NCBI GenBank assembly: GCA_963677695.2 | Contig: CAXXUJ010000001.1 | Coordinates: 1,860,001 to 1,924,000, forward strand | Direction of reading: 5' to 3' | Length of the DNA stretch: 64,000 bases | DNA from: SABI01 sp963677695 | GTDB lineage: Bacteria > Spirochaetota > Spirochaetia > Sphaerochaetales > Sphaerochaetaceae | Shown: piece after piece, positions 8,818 through 16,734 of the stretch | Position numbering within the stretch: the stretch's first letter is position 1 | Layout: each line of letters begins with the position of its first letter | The notes under the pieces: model-generated | Databases searched by the model: none | What the model saw: the letters and a program-made list of their open reading frames with translations, nothing else | Told to the model about the DNA's origin: nothing | Made by a program: the position numbers and the translations under genes

Positions 8818-9570
8818 TTATTCTACGGTGTTCTTCAGCGTTCCAATCCCTTCCACTGTTATTTCCACCGTGTCTCCTTTTTCAAGGGGACCGACGCCCG
8901 AGGGAGTTCCTGTAAGGATGATATCACCAGGCATGAGGGTCATGACGTTTGAGAGGTAGGATACAAGATAGGAGGGGGTGAAAAGAAGATTCGAGGTGTT
9001 TGATTTCTGCCTGATCTCGCCGTTCACTGCCGATGAGATCGCGAGGTTTTCCGGGTCCAATTCATCGGTGATGACAGGTCCGAGAGGACAGAAGGTGTCA
9101 AATCCCTTGGCAATCGTCCACTGACCGTCCTTCGGCTGCAGATCACGCGCCGTGACATCATTTGCACAGGTGAAACCGAGGATGTACTCCTCTGCATCCT
9201 CTTGTGCTACCTTGTATGCCTTCTTTCCTATGACGAGGGCAAGTTCCCCTTCAAAATCGACTCTCTTCGAGATCTCGGGACGGACGATGGTCCCTCCGGG
9301 AGGGAGGAGGGAGCTCTGAGGCTTCGTGAATATCACGGGGGAGGTGGGTACTGCATCAAACATCTCCTCGATATGGTCACGGTAGTTGAGACCGACACAG
9401 AGAATTTTTGACGGGATCACCGGAGTGAGGAGAGTCACTTCCTCCATCGCTTCAATATCACCGGTCTCGGTGAAATCCTCGTAGGGAGCCGCTGTGATCC
9501 TGTGGATCTTCTCACCGTTCACTATCCCGTAGTATTCGCATTCTTCAGAGCTGTATCGTACATATTTCAT
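8818..9570 (-). CDS. Fumarylacetoacetate hydrolase family protein
   Basis: This 250-residue enzyme has the FAH fold. Family members hydrolyse or isomerise beta-diketo or 2-keto acids (fumarylpyruvate, acylpyruvates, 2-hydroxyhepta-dienedioate) or decarboxylate oxaloacetate. The core begins at 'ILCVGLNYRDHIEEM', and the metal-ligand stretch 'KRVDFEGELALVIGK' follows near residue 110. The closing 'PGDIILTGTPSGVGPLEKGD' is a family hallmark. The ATG at 9570 is preceded by AAGGAAAG; a longer in-frame version would run across the divergent promoter. The substrate is unknown, though the compact length suits acylpyruvate hydrolases. Confidence 0.85.
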   Translation of the reverse strand: MKYVRYSSEECEYYGIVNGEKIHRITAAPYEDFTETGDIEAMEEVTLLTPVIPSKILCVGLNYRDHIEEMFDAVPTSPVIFTKPQSSLLPPGGTIVRPEISKRVDFEGELALVIGKKAYKVAQEDAEEYILGFTCANDVTARDLQPKDGQWTIAKGFDTFCPLGPVITDELDPENLAISSAVNGEIRQKSNTSNLLFTPSYLVSYLSNVMTLMPGDIILTGTPSGVGPLEKGDTVEITVEGIGTLKNTVE

Positions 9571-9591
9571 GGCTTGCTTTCCTTTTTTTCG

Positions 9592-9604
9592 TGCTAGTAT
9601 AGCA
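9592..9604. promoter_or_regulatory. Palindromic divergent extended -10 region
   Basis: TGCTAGTATAGCA is an inverted repeat (TGCTA / TAGCA). On the minus strand it reads TGCTATACT, an extended -10 for the FAH gene. On the plus strand it gives TGCTAGTAT ahead of the membrane-protein gene at 9619. Two promoters may overlap here. Confidence 0.45.
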
Positions 9605-9618
9605 TGAGGAGGAAATGA

Positions 9619-10059
9619 ATGGAAAAGAAAAAGAAGACGGCAATTCAGTTTCTCCTTCTCCCCTCTATCTTTCTCTATCTTGCCATGCTCTTTTTGATTC
9701 CCATCGACAAAGCAGCCCTTGTGGACCTCCTCTTCCCCTCCAATGCTGCTTCGTATGCTGAAGTGATGGAACTCTACCAAATGGTGCCGTTCAAGTGGGT
9801 GCTTCTCCTGTTCATCACCGACACCCTCTTCGCCCTCACCTTTTATCCCGGGATGGCCCTTGTATCGAAGTGGAGAGCGGTACAGGTTCTTTTCGTTATC
9901 TCGGGAGTGAGCGACATCAGTGAAAACTGCATGTCACTGTACACCTACTTCACTCACAACAGCGTTCCCTTTGCAGCGTCGCTTACCAATCTCAAATTCG
10001 TAGCCCTTGGGGCAGCACTTATCCTAGCCTTCCTCCCCAACTTGAGCAAAAGAAGATAA
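9619..10059 (+). CDS. Small four-helix membrane protein, unknown
   Basis: This 146-residue protein starts with a Lys-rich tail and has about four hydrophobic helices: 'FLLLPSIFLYLAMLFLIPI', 'WVLLLFITDTLFALTF', a middle segment around 'QVLFVISGVSDISEN', and 'LKFVALGAALILAF'. A Lys/Arg C-terminus follows. I do not recognise the family. GAGGAGG lies 6 bases before the ATG, so translation should be efficient. It is followed 18 bp later by the HAD phosphatase gene on the same strand, so the two probably form a small operon divergent from the FAH gene. Confidence 0.7.
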   Translation: MEKKKKTAIQFLLLPSIFLYLAMLFLIPIDKAALVDLLFPSNAASYAEVMELYQMVPFKWVLLLFITDTLFALTFYPGMALVSKWRAVQVLFVISGVSDISENCMSLYTYFTHNSVPFAASLTNLKFVALGAALILAFLPNLSKRR

Positions 10060-10077
10060 TCAACTACGATACTCACC

Positions 10078-10725
10078 ATGCATACAGTAGTCGTTTTTGA
10101 TATGGACGGGACTCTTCTCGACACCTCTCCCGGTATTTTCGCAACTGCGAATCACACGATGAGAACTCTCGGTTTTCCCGAGCTCACCGATGCTCAGCTG
10201 AGAAAGTTCGTCGGCCCTCCCCTTGCCGCCTGCTTTCGGGTCGCCTGCGGTCTTGAAGAGCATCTGATAAGCAGAGCGTGTGAGATCTACCGTGACGAGT
10301 ACGGCAGCGGCACGATGTACGGTGCCGAACCCTATGAAGGGATCATAGAGATGTTGGAAGAGTTGAAGAACAGGGGGCTCATACTTCTTGTCGCAACGCT
10401 CAAGCTCGAATCAATGGCACAGGATATCCTGAGAAAGAAAGGGCTGATCGATTACTTCACCAGTGTGCACGGGGCGGATGAACAGGGAATATTCACGAAA
10501 GCCGATATCATACGGAACGCACTGAAAGCTGTGAACAGGGAAGTCTCACACGAGGTTCTCATGGTGGGTGATACCCCCCATGATATGGACGGGGCGATCA
10601 CGGTGGGGGTCGATTTCCTTGCAGTCGACTGGGGCTTCGGGTATCACAAAGGAGAGAAGATTCCTCTTGAACACGGAGTGCTCGGCACGATCGATGAACC
10701 GCACCAGATATTCTCCTTCCTGTAA
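10078..10725 (+). CDS. HAD-superfamily hydrolase, phosphoglycolate phosphatase type
   Basis: This 215-residue cytoplasmic phosphatase has HAD motif I 'VVFDMDGTLLDTSPGIF' (nucleophile Asp near residue 8), the cap 'LRKFVGPPLAACFR', a motif II/III region around 'LLVATLKLESMAQDIL' and motif IV 'MVGDTPHDMDGA'. The layout fits the Gph/PpaX/YieH class, which hydrolyses phosphoglycolate, pyrophosphate or nucleotide monophosphates. Motif II reads VAT instead of the common VTS/VSN, which is tolerated in the class. No strong ribosome site is seen, so it may depend on translation of the upstream membrane-protein gene. Confidence 0.85.
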   Translation: MHTVVVFDMDGTLLDTSPGIFATANHTMRTLGFPELTDAQLRKFVGPPLAACFRVACGLEEHLISRACEIYRDEYGSGTMYGAEPYEGIIEMLEELKNRGLILLVATLKLESMAQDILRKKGLIDYFTSVHGADEQGIFTKADIIRNALKAVNREVSHEVLMVGDTPHDMDGAITVGVDFLAVDWGFGYHKGEKIPLEHGVLGTIDEPHQIFSFL

Positions 10726-10732
10726 AGACAAA

Positions 10733-10757
10733 GGGTGACAGCTTCTCACTGTCACCC
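10733..10757. terminator. Bidirectional terminator
   Basis: GGGTGACAG and CTGTCACCC form a perfect 9-bp stem with a 7-base loop. On the minus strand it is followed by TTTGTCTTTAC, so it mainly ends the polyol operon. It also lies 8 bp after the plus-strand phosphatase gene. Confidence 0.8.
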
Positions 10758-10778
10758 CGATTCCCCTGTGATGATTTC

Positions 10779-11567
10779 CTACCAGACGCAGTAACCGCCG
10801 TCAACGATGATATCGGTTCCGGTTGCGAAATCCGACGCTTCGCTTGCAAGGTAGACCAGTGCTCCCTGCAGATCTTCGGTTTCAGCCATACGTCCCATGG
10901 GAGTCTTTTCAAGCCACAGCGGTGCCATAGCCTTTCCCTCGGGAGTTTCAAGCAGCTTGTCTACAAGGTCTGTCTTTGTATATCCCGGAGAGATCGAGTT
11001 CACTCTGATTCCCAGGGGAGCCCATTCGGCCGCGAGGGAGCGTGTGAGGTGAAGGACACCCGCCTTTGAGGCGTTGTACGCCACCTGCTTCTGAGGTGTG
11101 TTGGAGATATGGGCGCTCATGCTTGCAGTGTTGATGATCTTCCCGTATCCCTGTTCTTTCATCACTCTCGCTTCGATGCGTGCGCAGAGGAAGACAGCGT
11201 CAAGGTTCAGTGAGAGAGTCTTTCTCCACATCCCGAACTCCATCTCAAGTGCGTCACTCCAGATGCCCATGCCGGCGTTGTTCACACCTATGGTAAGGGA
11301 GCCGAAGGTATCGACTACCGTTTTCACCATCTTCTCGACATCAGCTTCGTCAGTGACGTCACACTTGATCGCGATCGCTTTGAATCCCTTCGCTTCAAGT
11401 TCAGTTACTGTTCCCTGTGCCGCTTCAAGGTTGATATCGACAACAGCCACTGCTGCTCCGGCTTCTCCGAGGGCATGGCAGTATGCTTTCCCTATCCCGT
11501 TTCCACCGCCTGTCACCAGTGCACTCTTTCCCGCAAGGGAAAATCTTTCAAGAATTGATTTCGCCAT
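10779..11567 (-). CDS. Short-chain dehydrogenase, polyol type
   Basis: This 262-residue classical SDR oxidises or reduces a sugar or polyol hydroxyl with NAD(P). The Rossmann motif is 'ALVTGGGNGIGKAYC' near residue 16, the structural motif 'VNNAGMGIW' near residue 92, and the catalytic Tyr-x-x-x-Lys is in 'VAYNASKAGVLHL'. Asp in 'VAVVDINLEA' suggests NAD preference. The ATG at 11567 follows AGGAGG. It is the last gene of the operon, 10 bp after a second SDR gene, and ends at the bidirectional terminator. It resembles gluconate 5-dehydrogenase and sorbitol/xylitol dehydrogenases; the exact substrate is not readable. Confidence 0.85.
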   Translation of the reverse strand: MAKSILERFSLAGKSALVTGGGNGIGKAYCHALGEAGAAVAVVDINLEAAQGTVTELEAKGFKAIAIKCDVTDEADVEKMVKTVVDTFGSLTIGVNNAGMGIWSDALEMEFGMWRKTLSLNLDAVFLCARIEARVMKEQGYGKIINTASMSAHISNTPQKQVAYNASKAGVLHLTRSLAAEWAPLGIRVNSISPGYTKTDLVDKLLETPEGKAMAPLWLEKTPMGRMAETEDLQGALVYLASEASDFATGTDIIVDGGYCVW

Positions 11568-11577
11568 GATATTCCTC

Positions 11578-12363
11578 CTAAATTCCACCTGATATCTGAA
11601 TATTGATTCCTGTGCTGTACGATGAGTCTTCACTCATCAGGTATGCAACTGTTCCCGGAATCTCCTCTATACCTCCGTACCGTCTCATCGGTACTTCAGC
11701 TACCATCTGCTGAGCCACTTCGTCACGGTCGCTCGAGTAGTATTGACTCCCTGCTTCGGCTTGAAGGTCGACCTGTCGGTCCCACATGAAACCGGGTCCC
11801 ATGAAACCGGGGGAGATCGAGTTTACTCGTATATTGTAGGGAGCGAGATCCTTCGATGCAGTCTTGGTCATACCGATCATCGCCCATTTGGAAGCTCCAT
11901 AGGCCACCATGTTCACTGGGCCGCCTACGCCGGCCATGCTTGCAGTATTCACGATGACTCCGCCCCCCTGGGCGACCATCACCGGAGTGACGGCTCTGAG
12001 GACATGGAAAGCACCTATGAGATTGATCTCTATCACCTTGTGAAAGTCATCAACGGGGTAGGTATGAATCTGGGAGAAGGCTCCCTGAATCCCTGCGTTG
12101 TTGAAGAGCATGTCTATATGTCCGAAATCCTTCTGGATCACAGCGACGGTTTTTTCCACCGCATCCCAGTCTGATACGTCACAGATATAGCTTTTCACCT
12201 GAGTGCCGTACTCTTTCAGTGCTGCCTCTGAGCGCTCCAGCCCCTTCACATCCACCAGGGCAATTGCAGCTCCTTCTGATGCAAGGCGCTTTGCCGTGGA
12301 AAGTCCGATCTCTCCGCCTCCGCCTGTAACAATGCACATCTTCTCTTTGAATCTCTGTTCCAT
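11578..12363 (-). CDS. Short-chain dehydrogenase
   Basis: This 261-residue SDR has the cofactor motif 'CIVTGGGGEIGLSTAKR', 'LFNNAGIQGAF' and the catalytic 'VAYGASKWAMIG'. The stretch 'PGFMGPGFMWDRQVDLQA' near residue 190 is longer than in the neighbouring SDR and forms the substrate loop. The C-terminus 'STGINIQISGGI' is the usual SDR ending. The two SDR genes are clearly different paralogues and not a recent duplication. It sits between the zinc dehydrogenase and the other SDR, so a stepwise oxidation or epimerisation through keto intermediates is plausible (inference). Confidence 0.85.
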   Translation of the reverse strand: MEQRFKEKMCIVTGGGGEIGLSTAKRLASEGAAIALVDVKGLERSEAALKEYGTQVKSYICDVSDWDAVEKTVAVIQKDFGHIDMLFNNAGIQGAFSQIHTYPVDDFHKVIEINLIGAFHVLRAVTPVMVAQGGGVIVNTASMAGVGGPVNMVAYGASKWAMIGMTKTASKDLAPYNIRVNSISPGFMGPGFMWDRQVDLQAEAGSQYYSSDRDEVAQQMVAEVPMRRYGGIEEIPGTVAYLMSEDSSYSTGINIQISGGI

Positions 12364-12370
12364 ATGCTCC

Positions 12371-13369
12371 TCACTTGGTGCAGTCGATCATGACTTTAAG
12401 TACACCTTCGACTGAATTCTCTATCAGATTGACACCCTTTTCGAACTCTTCCAAAGGGAGTATGTGACTGATCAGGTCATCCACAACGATACGCCGGTTT
12501 GCAAGCAGGTTCACTGCTTCCAGTGAATTCCTCACGCTTGTGAAGGTTCCCATGATCGTGAGTCCCTTCTCAAAGATCTGGAAGGGACTGAGCGTCACCT
12601 TCGCATCGGTATGGGGAACAGCGAACCACAGGAGTGTTCCTCCCTTTCTCACTGACGTGAGTGAACTTTCCATAAGGAAGGGGACGCCGGTGGCGTCAAT
12701 GACCATATCGTAGGTTCCCGTTTCAAGCTCTTTCAGGTCCTTCACGGTCTTCGCAGCTCCGCTGCGCTTTGCCAGGGCAAGGCGCGACTCGTTCTTGTCG
12801 AGCTGAGTCACCTCTCCCGCCCCCTTGGCAAGGACGGTCTTCAGAAGGAGGATCCCAATGGGACCTGCACCCATGATCAGTACCTTATCCCCGCTGTGAA
12901 GGTTTGCCTTCTTCACACCGTGGAGGACGCAGGAAAGGGGTTCCATGAAGGCTCCCGCTTCCAGGGAGACTCCGTCCAGGGCAAAGGCAGATTTCTCAGG
13001 AACGCAGACATACTCTGCAAAGCCTCCGCTCTGTGTGACCCCTATTCCTTCCCAGTTCTCACAGAAATTCTGTCTGTTGTTGAAGCAGCTTGTGCAGTTG
13101 TTACAGCTCAGGTTCGGTTCCACGGCGACTTCATCACCGACAGTGAACCGTGTGACTTCGCTTCCGATTTTATCAACGGTCCCGGAAAATTCGTGTCCGG
13201 GGATGATCGGATAGTCACCGAGGTAATCACCTCGGAAGATATGGACATCGGTTCCGCAGATCCCGCACATCGAGATCTTGATTCTGATCTCATCCTCCTT
13301 CGGTTCGGGGATTGGTATATCGACCACGTGAGCGGTATCTTTTTTTTCAATGACAAGTGCTTTCATCAT
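12371..13369 (-). CDS. Zinc-dependent polyol/sugar alcohol dehydrogenase
   Basis: This 332-residue medium-chain dehydrogenase belongs to the sorbitol/L-threonine/arabinitol dehydrogenase group. Catalytic zinc ligands are in 'CGICGTDVHIF' (Cys near 38) and 'IPGHEFSGTV' (His-Glu near 61). The structural-zinc cysteines are in 'EPNLSCNNCTSCFNNRQNFC', and the NAD motif is 'VLIMGAGPIGILLLKTV'. Such enzymes oxidise polyols to ketoses. Two ATGs stand in a row; the second is better spaced from AGGAG and would shorten the protein by one residue. It follows the kinase gene by 12 bp, so the ketose formed could feed the kinase. Confidence 0.88.
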   Translation of the reverse strand: MMKALVIEKKDTAHVVDIPIPEPKEDEIRIKISMCGICGTDVHIFRGDYLGDYPIIPGHEFSGTVDKIGSEVTRFTVGDEVAVEPNLSCNNCTSCFNNRQNFCENWEGIGVTQSGGFAEYVCVPEKSAFALDGVSLEAGAFMEPLSCVLHGVKKANLHSGDKVLIMGAGPIGILLLKTVLAKGAGEVTQLDKNESRLALAKRSGAAKTVKDLKELETGTYDMVIDATGVPFLMESSLTSVRKGGTLLWFAVPHTDAKVTLSPFQIFEKGLTIMGTFTSVRNSLEAVNLLANRRIVVDDLISHILPLEEFEKGVNLIENSVEGVLKVMIDCTK

Positions 13370-13381
13370 CTTTCTCCTTTC

Positions 13382-14881
13382 TTATAGAGTGTTCAGTTCT
13401 CTGTAGAGCGGTTTCAATGCTTCATACATTCTGCCGTACAGGGAGTAGTATGTCATATAGGTCTCGTGCTCTTTTTCTCTCATTTGTATCCGTTCACCTT
13501 CGGCATCGGCCGAAGAGAGAGCCTCTTCGATCGTGGAAAAGGCTCCGCAGGCGACCATGCCGGCAAGGGAAGCCCCGTAACTGGCGGCATGAAGATAGAA
13601 GGGGTGTCTGTGTACATCCATTTTGAACACATCACTGATCATCTGGAGCCAGAAGGAGGATTGAGCACCGCCTCCCACGACTGTCAGCTTCGATGCGTTC
13701 ATTCCGAGTTCCCGATAGGTTTCATAGATGGAATAGAGAGCGAAGGCGACAGCCTCGTACCACGACTTCGCCATCTCCTCTTTCGTTGTCGAGAAGGAAA
13801 GTCCCATCATGGTGCCCCTTGCATGGGCATCCCAGTGGGGAGTTCGCTCACCCTGAAGATAGGGGAGGGTGACCAGGCGGTTTCCGATAGGGATGTCAGC
13901 AAGCTTGTTCTCCCATTCATCTATCTTCGAATCGGGAGAGAATACCGTACGTGACCAGTCGGTTGCGGTTCCTGCAGCCTGTGTGGTCCCGCAGACATTG
14001 ATATGAACTGCATCAAGGTCGTAGAAGTGCTGCATCCTCATTGCATCATCATGTTCGACCGATGTTCTCAGCATCGACATCCAAGAGCTTGACCCGAGTG
14101 ATATATAGGTCTCCCTTTCATCTGTGACCATAGCTCCCCGTGTGGCGCAGGCGGCATCGCCTGCTCCGGTGGCTACCGGGATTCCTTCCTTCAGGTTCAA
14201 AAGAGTTGCCGCTTCTGATGTGATATAGCCATCAACATGGAAAGAGGGATAGATCTCGGGAAAGATATCTGCTGAAAGGCCGACAGTTTCAATCAGTTCC
14301 TGATTCCATCCCCGTCTTTCCATGCTGAAAGCACCTGTGAGCGATGCATCTGTGAAGTCAGTCGTTCCTATCCTACCGGTGAGTCTGCTTCTGATATAAT
14401 CCTTCGAGTTGATCACGAAACGGCAGCGGCTGAAAGCATCGGGGGCTTCGTCTCTGATCCACAGAAGCTTCGGGAGTGAGAGGAACTCATCCATCCTGTT
14501 TCCGCTCGCACGGTAGATCTCTTTCTGTGATACGAGAGAGGTGATGTAAGCAACCTGGGAGATACTTCTCGTATCACTGTGGATGAGCTGAGGGTGAACG
14601 GGTTTTCCCTCTTCATCTACACAGAGTGTTCCGTTCATGTGTCCGGTAAGGGAGAGGGCTTCAATGGTGCAGTTCTCCCATACACTGCTGTTTTGTAGTT
14701 TCCGTGTCCCTGCTATGACGGCATGCCAGTAATCATCAGCGTTCTGCTGCGCCCACCCGCTCACAGGGTAGCTGGTGGGATAGGGGGCACTCTCTGATAT
14801 GAGGAGCTTTCCCTTGAAATCAAAGAGTGCCGACTTGACGCTTGTCGTACCGATGTCGTAGACGAGGATAGAGGGGATCAT
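13382..14881 (-). CDS. FGGY-family carbohydrate kinase (xylulokinase-like)
   Basis: This 499-residue FGGY kinase phosphorylates a ketose or polyol with ATP in the cytoplasm. It opens with the phosphate-1 motif 'ILVYDIGTTSVKSALFD', followed by 'GWAQQNADDYWHAV' typical of xylulokinase and gluconokinase groups. The middle has 'ATGAGDAACATRGAM' and the C-terminal half 'LTVVGGGAQSSFWLQMISD'. The ATG overlaps the stop of the permease gene as ATGA, which implies translational coupling; a longer in-frame start would lie inside the permease gene. With a polyol importer and three dehydrogenases in the operon, D-xylulose, D-ribulose or another ketose is the most likely substrate. Confidence 0.85.
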   Translation of the reverse strand: MIPSILVYDIGTTSVKSALFDFKGKLLISESAPYPTSYPVSGWAQQNADDYWHAVIAGTRKLQNSSVWENCTIEALSLTGHMNGTLCVDEEGKPVHPQLIHSDTRSISQVAYITSLVSQKEIYRASGNRMDEFLSLPKLLWIRDEAPDAFSRCRFVINSKDYIRSRLTGRIGTTDFTDASLTGAFSMERRGWNQELIETVGLSADIFPEIYPSFHVDGYITSEAATLLNLKEGIPVATGAGDAACATRGAMVTDERETYISLGSSSWMSMLRTSVEHDDAMRMQHFYDLDAVHINVCGTTQAAGTATDWSRTVFSPDSKIDEWENKLADIPIGNRLVTLPYLQGERTPHWDAHARGTMMGLSFSTTKEEMAKSWYEAVAFALYSIYETYRELGMNASKLTVVGGGAQSSFWLQMISDVFKMDVHRHPFYLHAASYGASLAGMVACGAFSTIEEALSSADAEGERIQMREKEHETYMTYYSLYGRMYEALKPLYRELNTL

Positions 14882-15747
14882 CCCTTGACAGCTCCCATGG
14901 TGAGTCCCTTGACCAGTGCCTTCTGGGTCATCCATCCGAGGATGATGGCCGGGAGGACGGCTATGGTGGATGAGGCTGAGAGCTGGGCGACGAACATTCC
15001 CTGCTGTTCACGGAAACGTGCCATGTACACCGGGAGTGTCGCTGTCGGATTTCCCGTCAGGTTGAAACCGAGGAAGAATTCGTTCCAGATGAATACGGCG
15101 ACCAAAAGGGATGCAGATATGATTCCTGTCCGAGCCAGAGGGATCGCGATGAGGCGGAGCTGCTGGAACTTGCTTGTTCCGTCAAGGTCTGCCGCTTCGA
15201 AGATTTCCAGGGGGAGGTCTGAGAAGAACGAGTGTACCATCCATACGACGATCGGTGTGTGGAACCCTATGTATGCTGTCATCAGTCCCCACGGGGTGTT
15301 GATCAGGTGGAGTTTCTGGAACCAGGTGAACAGGGGGATGAGAACGGCTACGGGTGGGAGAAGGATCGTAGTGATGAACCAGAGGTAGAATTTTCCCCCC
15401 GAGTCCTTGTGTTTCAGTTTCCCGAACACGAGGGCAAAGGCCGCAGGGATTCCGAGGAGGAGACAGACGAGTGTCGCTCCGACGACCTGTATGAAGGAAT
15501 TCTTCAGGTAGCCCCACATCGTCGGATCGCTGAGGACCTTGCTGTATGTTTCCAGAGTGGGAGTGAAGAAGATCGAGGGGCTTACAGCCTGAGCCTCTGT
15601 CTTGAATCCGCTGAGGAACATGTAGAGGATGGGGAAGAAGTAGAGGATTGCAATGAGGTAGACGATGAGAGTGAGTGCAATCTTCTTGATCATCTTGTTT
15701 CTCTGTATTTTTTTCTGTACTTCGACTATTGATCTGTTATCAAGCAT
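14878..15747 (-). CDS. Sugar ABC transporter permease (MalG/SmoG type)
   Basis: This 289-residue inner-membrane protein has six hydrophobic segments. The EAA loop, 'EIFEAADLDGTSKFQQLRLI' near residue 190, docks the ATPase. It belongs to the second-permease class of carbohydrate importers (MalG, UgpE, SmoG). The N-terminus is long and basic before the first helix. GGGAGG precedes the ATG, and the gene lies 12 bp after the partner permease gene and overlaps the kinase gene. No ATPase gene is in the operon, so a shared MsiK/MsmX-like ATPase encoded elsewhere is expected (inference). Confidence 0.92.
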   Translation of the reverse strand: MLDNRSIVEVQKKIQRNKMIKKIALTLIVYLIAILYFFPILYMFLSGFKTEAQAVSPSIFFTPTLETYSKVLSDPTMWGYLKNSFIQVVGATLVCLLLGIPAAFALVFGKLKHKDSGGKFYLWFITTILLPPVAVLIPLFTWFQKLHLINTPWGLMTAYIGFHTPIVVWMVHSFFSDLPLEIFEAADLDGTSKFQQLRLIAIPLARTGIISASLLVAVFIWNEFFLGFNLTGNPTATLPVYMARFREQQGMFVAQLSASSTIAVLPAIILGWMTQKALVKGLTMGAVKG

Positions 15748-15759
15748 AGTGCACCTCCC

Positions 15760-16653
15760 TTAACTGTATTTCTGATTCCGCTTCACGATAGAGCGGTAGA
15801 GGAGATTCACCAGCAGGAGGGTGAGAACAACGGTCATCACTGCCAGAGCGCTTGCACGTCCCACGTTGTTGGCCAGGAACACCTGATTGTACACCGAGTA
15901 GGGAAGGGTGTAGCTTCGTGTTCCCGGGCCTCCGGCGGTAGTGACGAGGATAAGTCCGAACTCCTTGATGATGAAGACGAGTCCTAGCATCACCGCGACT
16001 CGCATGTGGTTCATGATGAGGGGGAGCTTGATCTTGAATACTCCCTGCAGCCAGTTGACACCGTCAATTCTCATGCTGTCGACCAGGTCCTGAGGGATAC
16101 CCTGCAGTCCTGCGAGAAGAACGAGGATGAAGAACGGCATCCACTGCCAGGTGAACAGCAGGATGATAACGAACAGCGGGTGATATGATATGAGGTCAAC
16201 GGGAGTGAATCCGAGTCCTTTGGCAATCACACCATACCATCCGAAGGTGGTGTTGAAGATCGTGGTCTTCCAGATGACTCCGCTTGCCGTTGACATGACG
16301 AAAAAGGGTCCGAGCATCAGGGTTCTTGCGATGTTCACGCCCGGAATGTCATGGTCGAGCAGCAGTGCGAGGAGGAAGCCTCCGATCGCGCAGAGTACGA
16401 GCGACATGCCTGTGATGACGATGGTCTGCCACAGGATGGAATAGAATTCGGGAATCTCAGAGAGTGATTCGATTTTCAGGTAATGTATGAAGTTAGCTAT
16501 GCCGTCAAACGACCTTCCCAGGTCGGGACGGGAGAGATTCCACTTCAGTGTGCTGAATATGATGGTCAGCAGGAACGGGACCTGGGTCATGACAGCGACA
16601 ACAACCACTGCCGGAAGCAGGAACCGGTAATCAGATTTATGTAAAGATTTCAT
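15760..16653 (-). CDS. Sugar ABC transporter permease (MalF/SmoF type)
   Basis: This 297-residue inner-membrane permease has six to seven helices, starting with 'FLLPAVVVVAVMTQVPFLL'. Its EAA-type loop 'DLVDSMRIDGVNWLQGVFKI' is near residue 190. It pairs with the downstream permease gene and the upstream binding-protein gene, as in the SmoEFG/MtlEFG polyol importers. A strong hairpin stands between its start and the binding-protein stop, probably lowering permease expression relative to the binding protein. Confidence 0.92.
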   Translation of the reverse strand: MKSLHKSDYRFLLPAVVVVAVMTQVPFLLTIIFSTLKWNLSRPDLGRSFDGIANFIHYLKIESLSEIPEFYSILWQTIVITGMSLVLCAIGGFLLALLLDHDIPGVNIARTLMLGPFFVMSTASGVIWKTTIFNTTFGWYGVIAKGLGFTPVDLISYHPLFVIILLFTWQWMPFFILVLLAGLQGIPQDLVDSMRIDGVNWLQGVFKIKLPLIMNHMRVAVMLGLVFIIKEFGLILVTTAGGPGTRSYTLPYSVYNQVFLANNVGRASALAVMTVVLTLLLVNLLYRSIVKRNQKYS

Positions 16654-16691
16654 GGCCTTTCCGATATCCTTTTCTAAGGATGGTAGTACAG

Positions 16692-16718
16692 ATCTGTCCG
16701 GGGATTTCCCGGACAGAT
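16692..16718 (-). terminator. Intercistronic hairpin after the binding-protein gene
   Basis: ATCTGTCCGGG and CCCGGACAGAT form a perfect 11-bp stem with a 5-base loop. There is no T tract on the minus strand, so it more likely gives partial termination or 3'-end protection of the binding-protein mRNA than full termination. Confidence 0.65.
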
Positions 16719-16734
16719 AGATCGATGTTTCGAC

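Noticed and set aside
15182..15732. Overlapping frames opposite the permease gene
   Set aside because: Their charged, Asp/Glu/Arg-rich content is the mirror of membrane-helix codons; the permease frame is certain.
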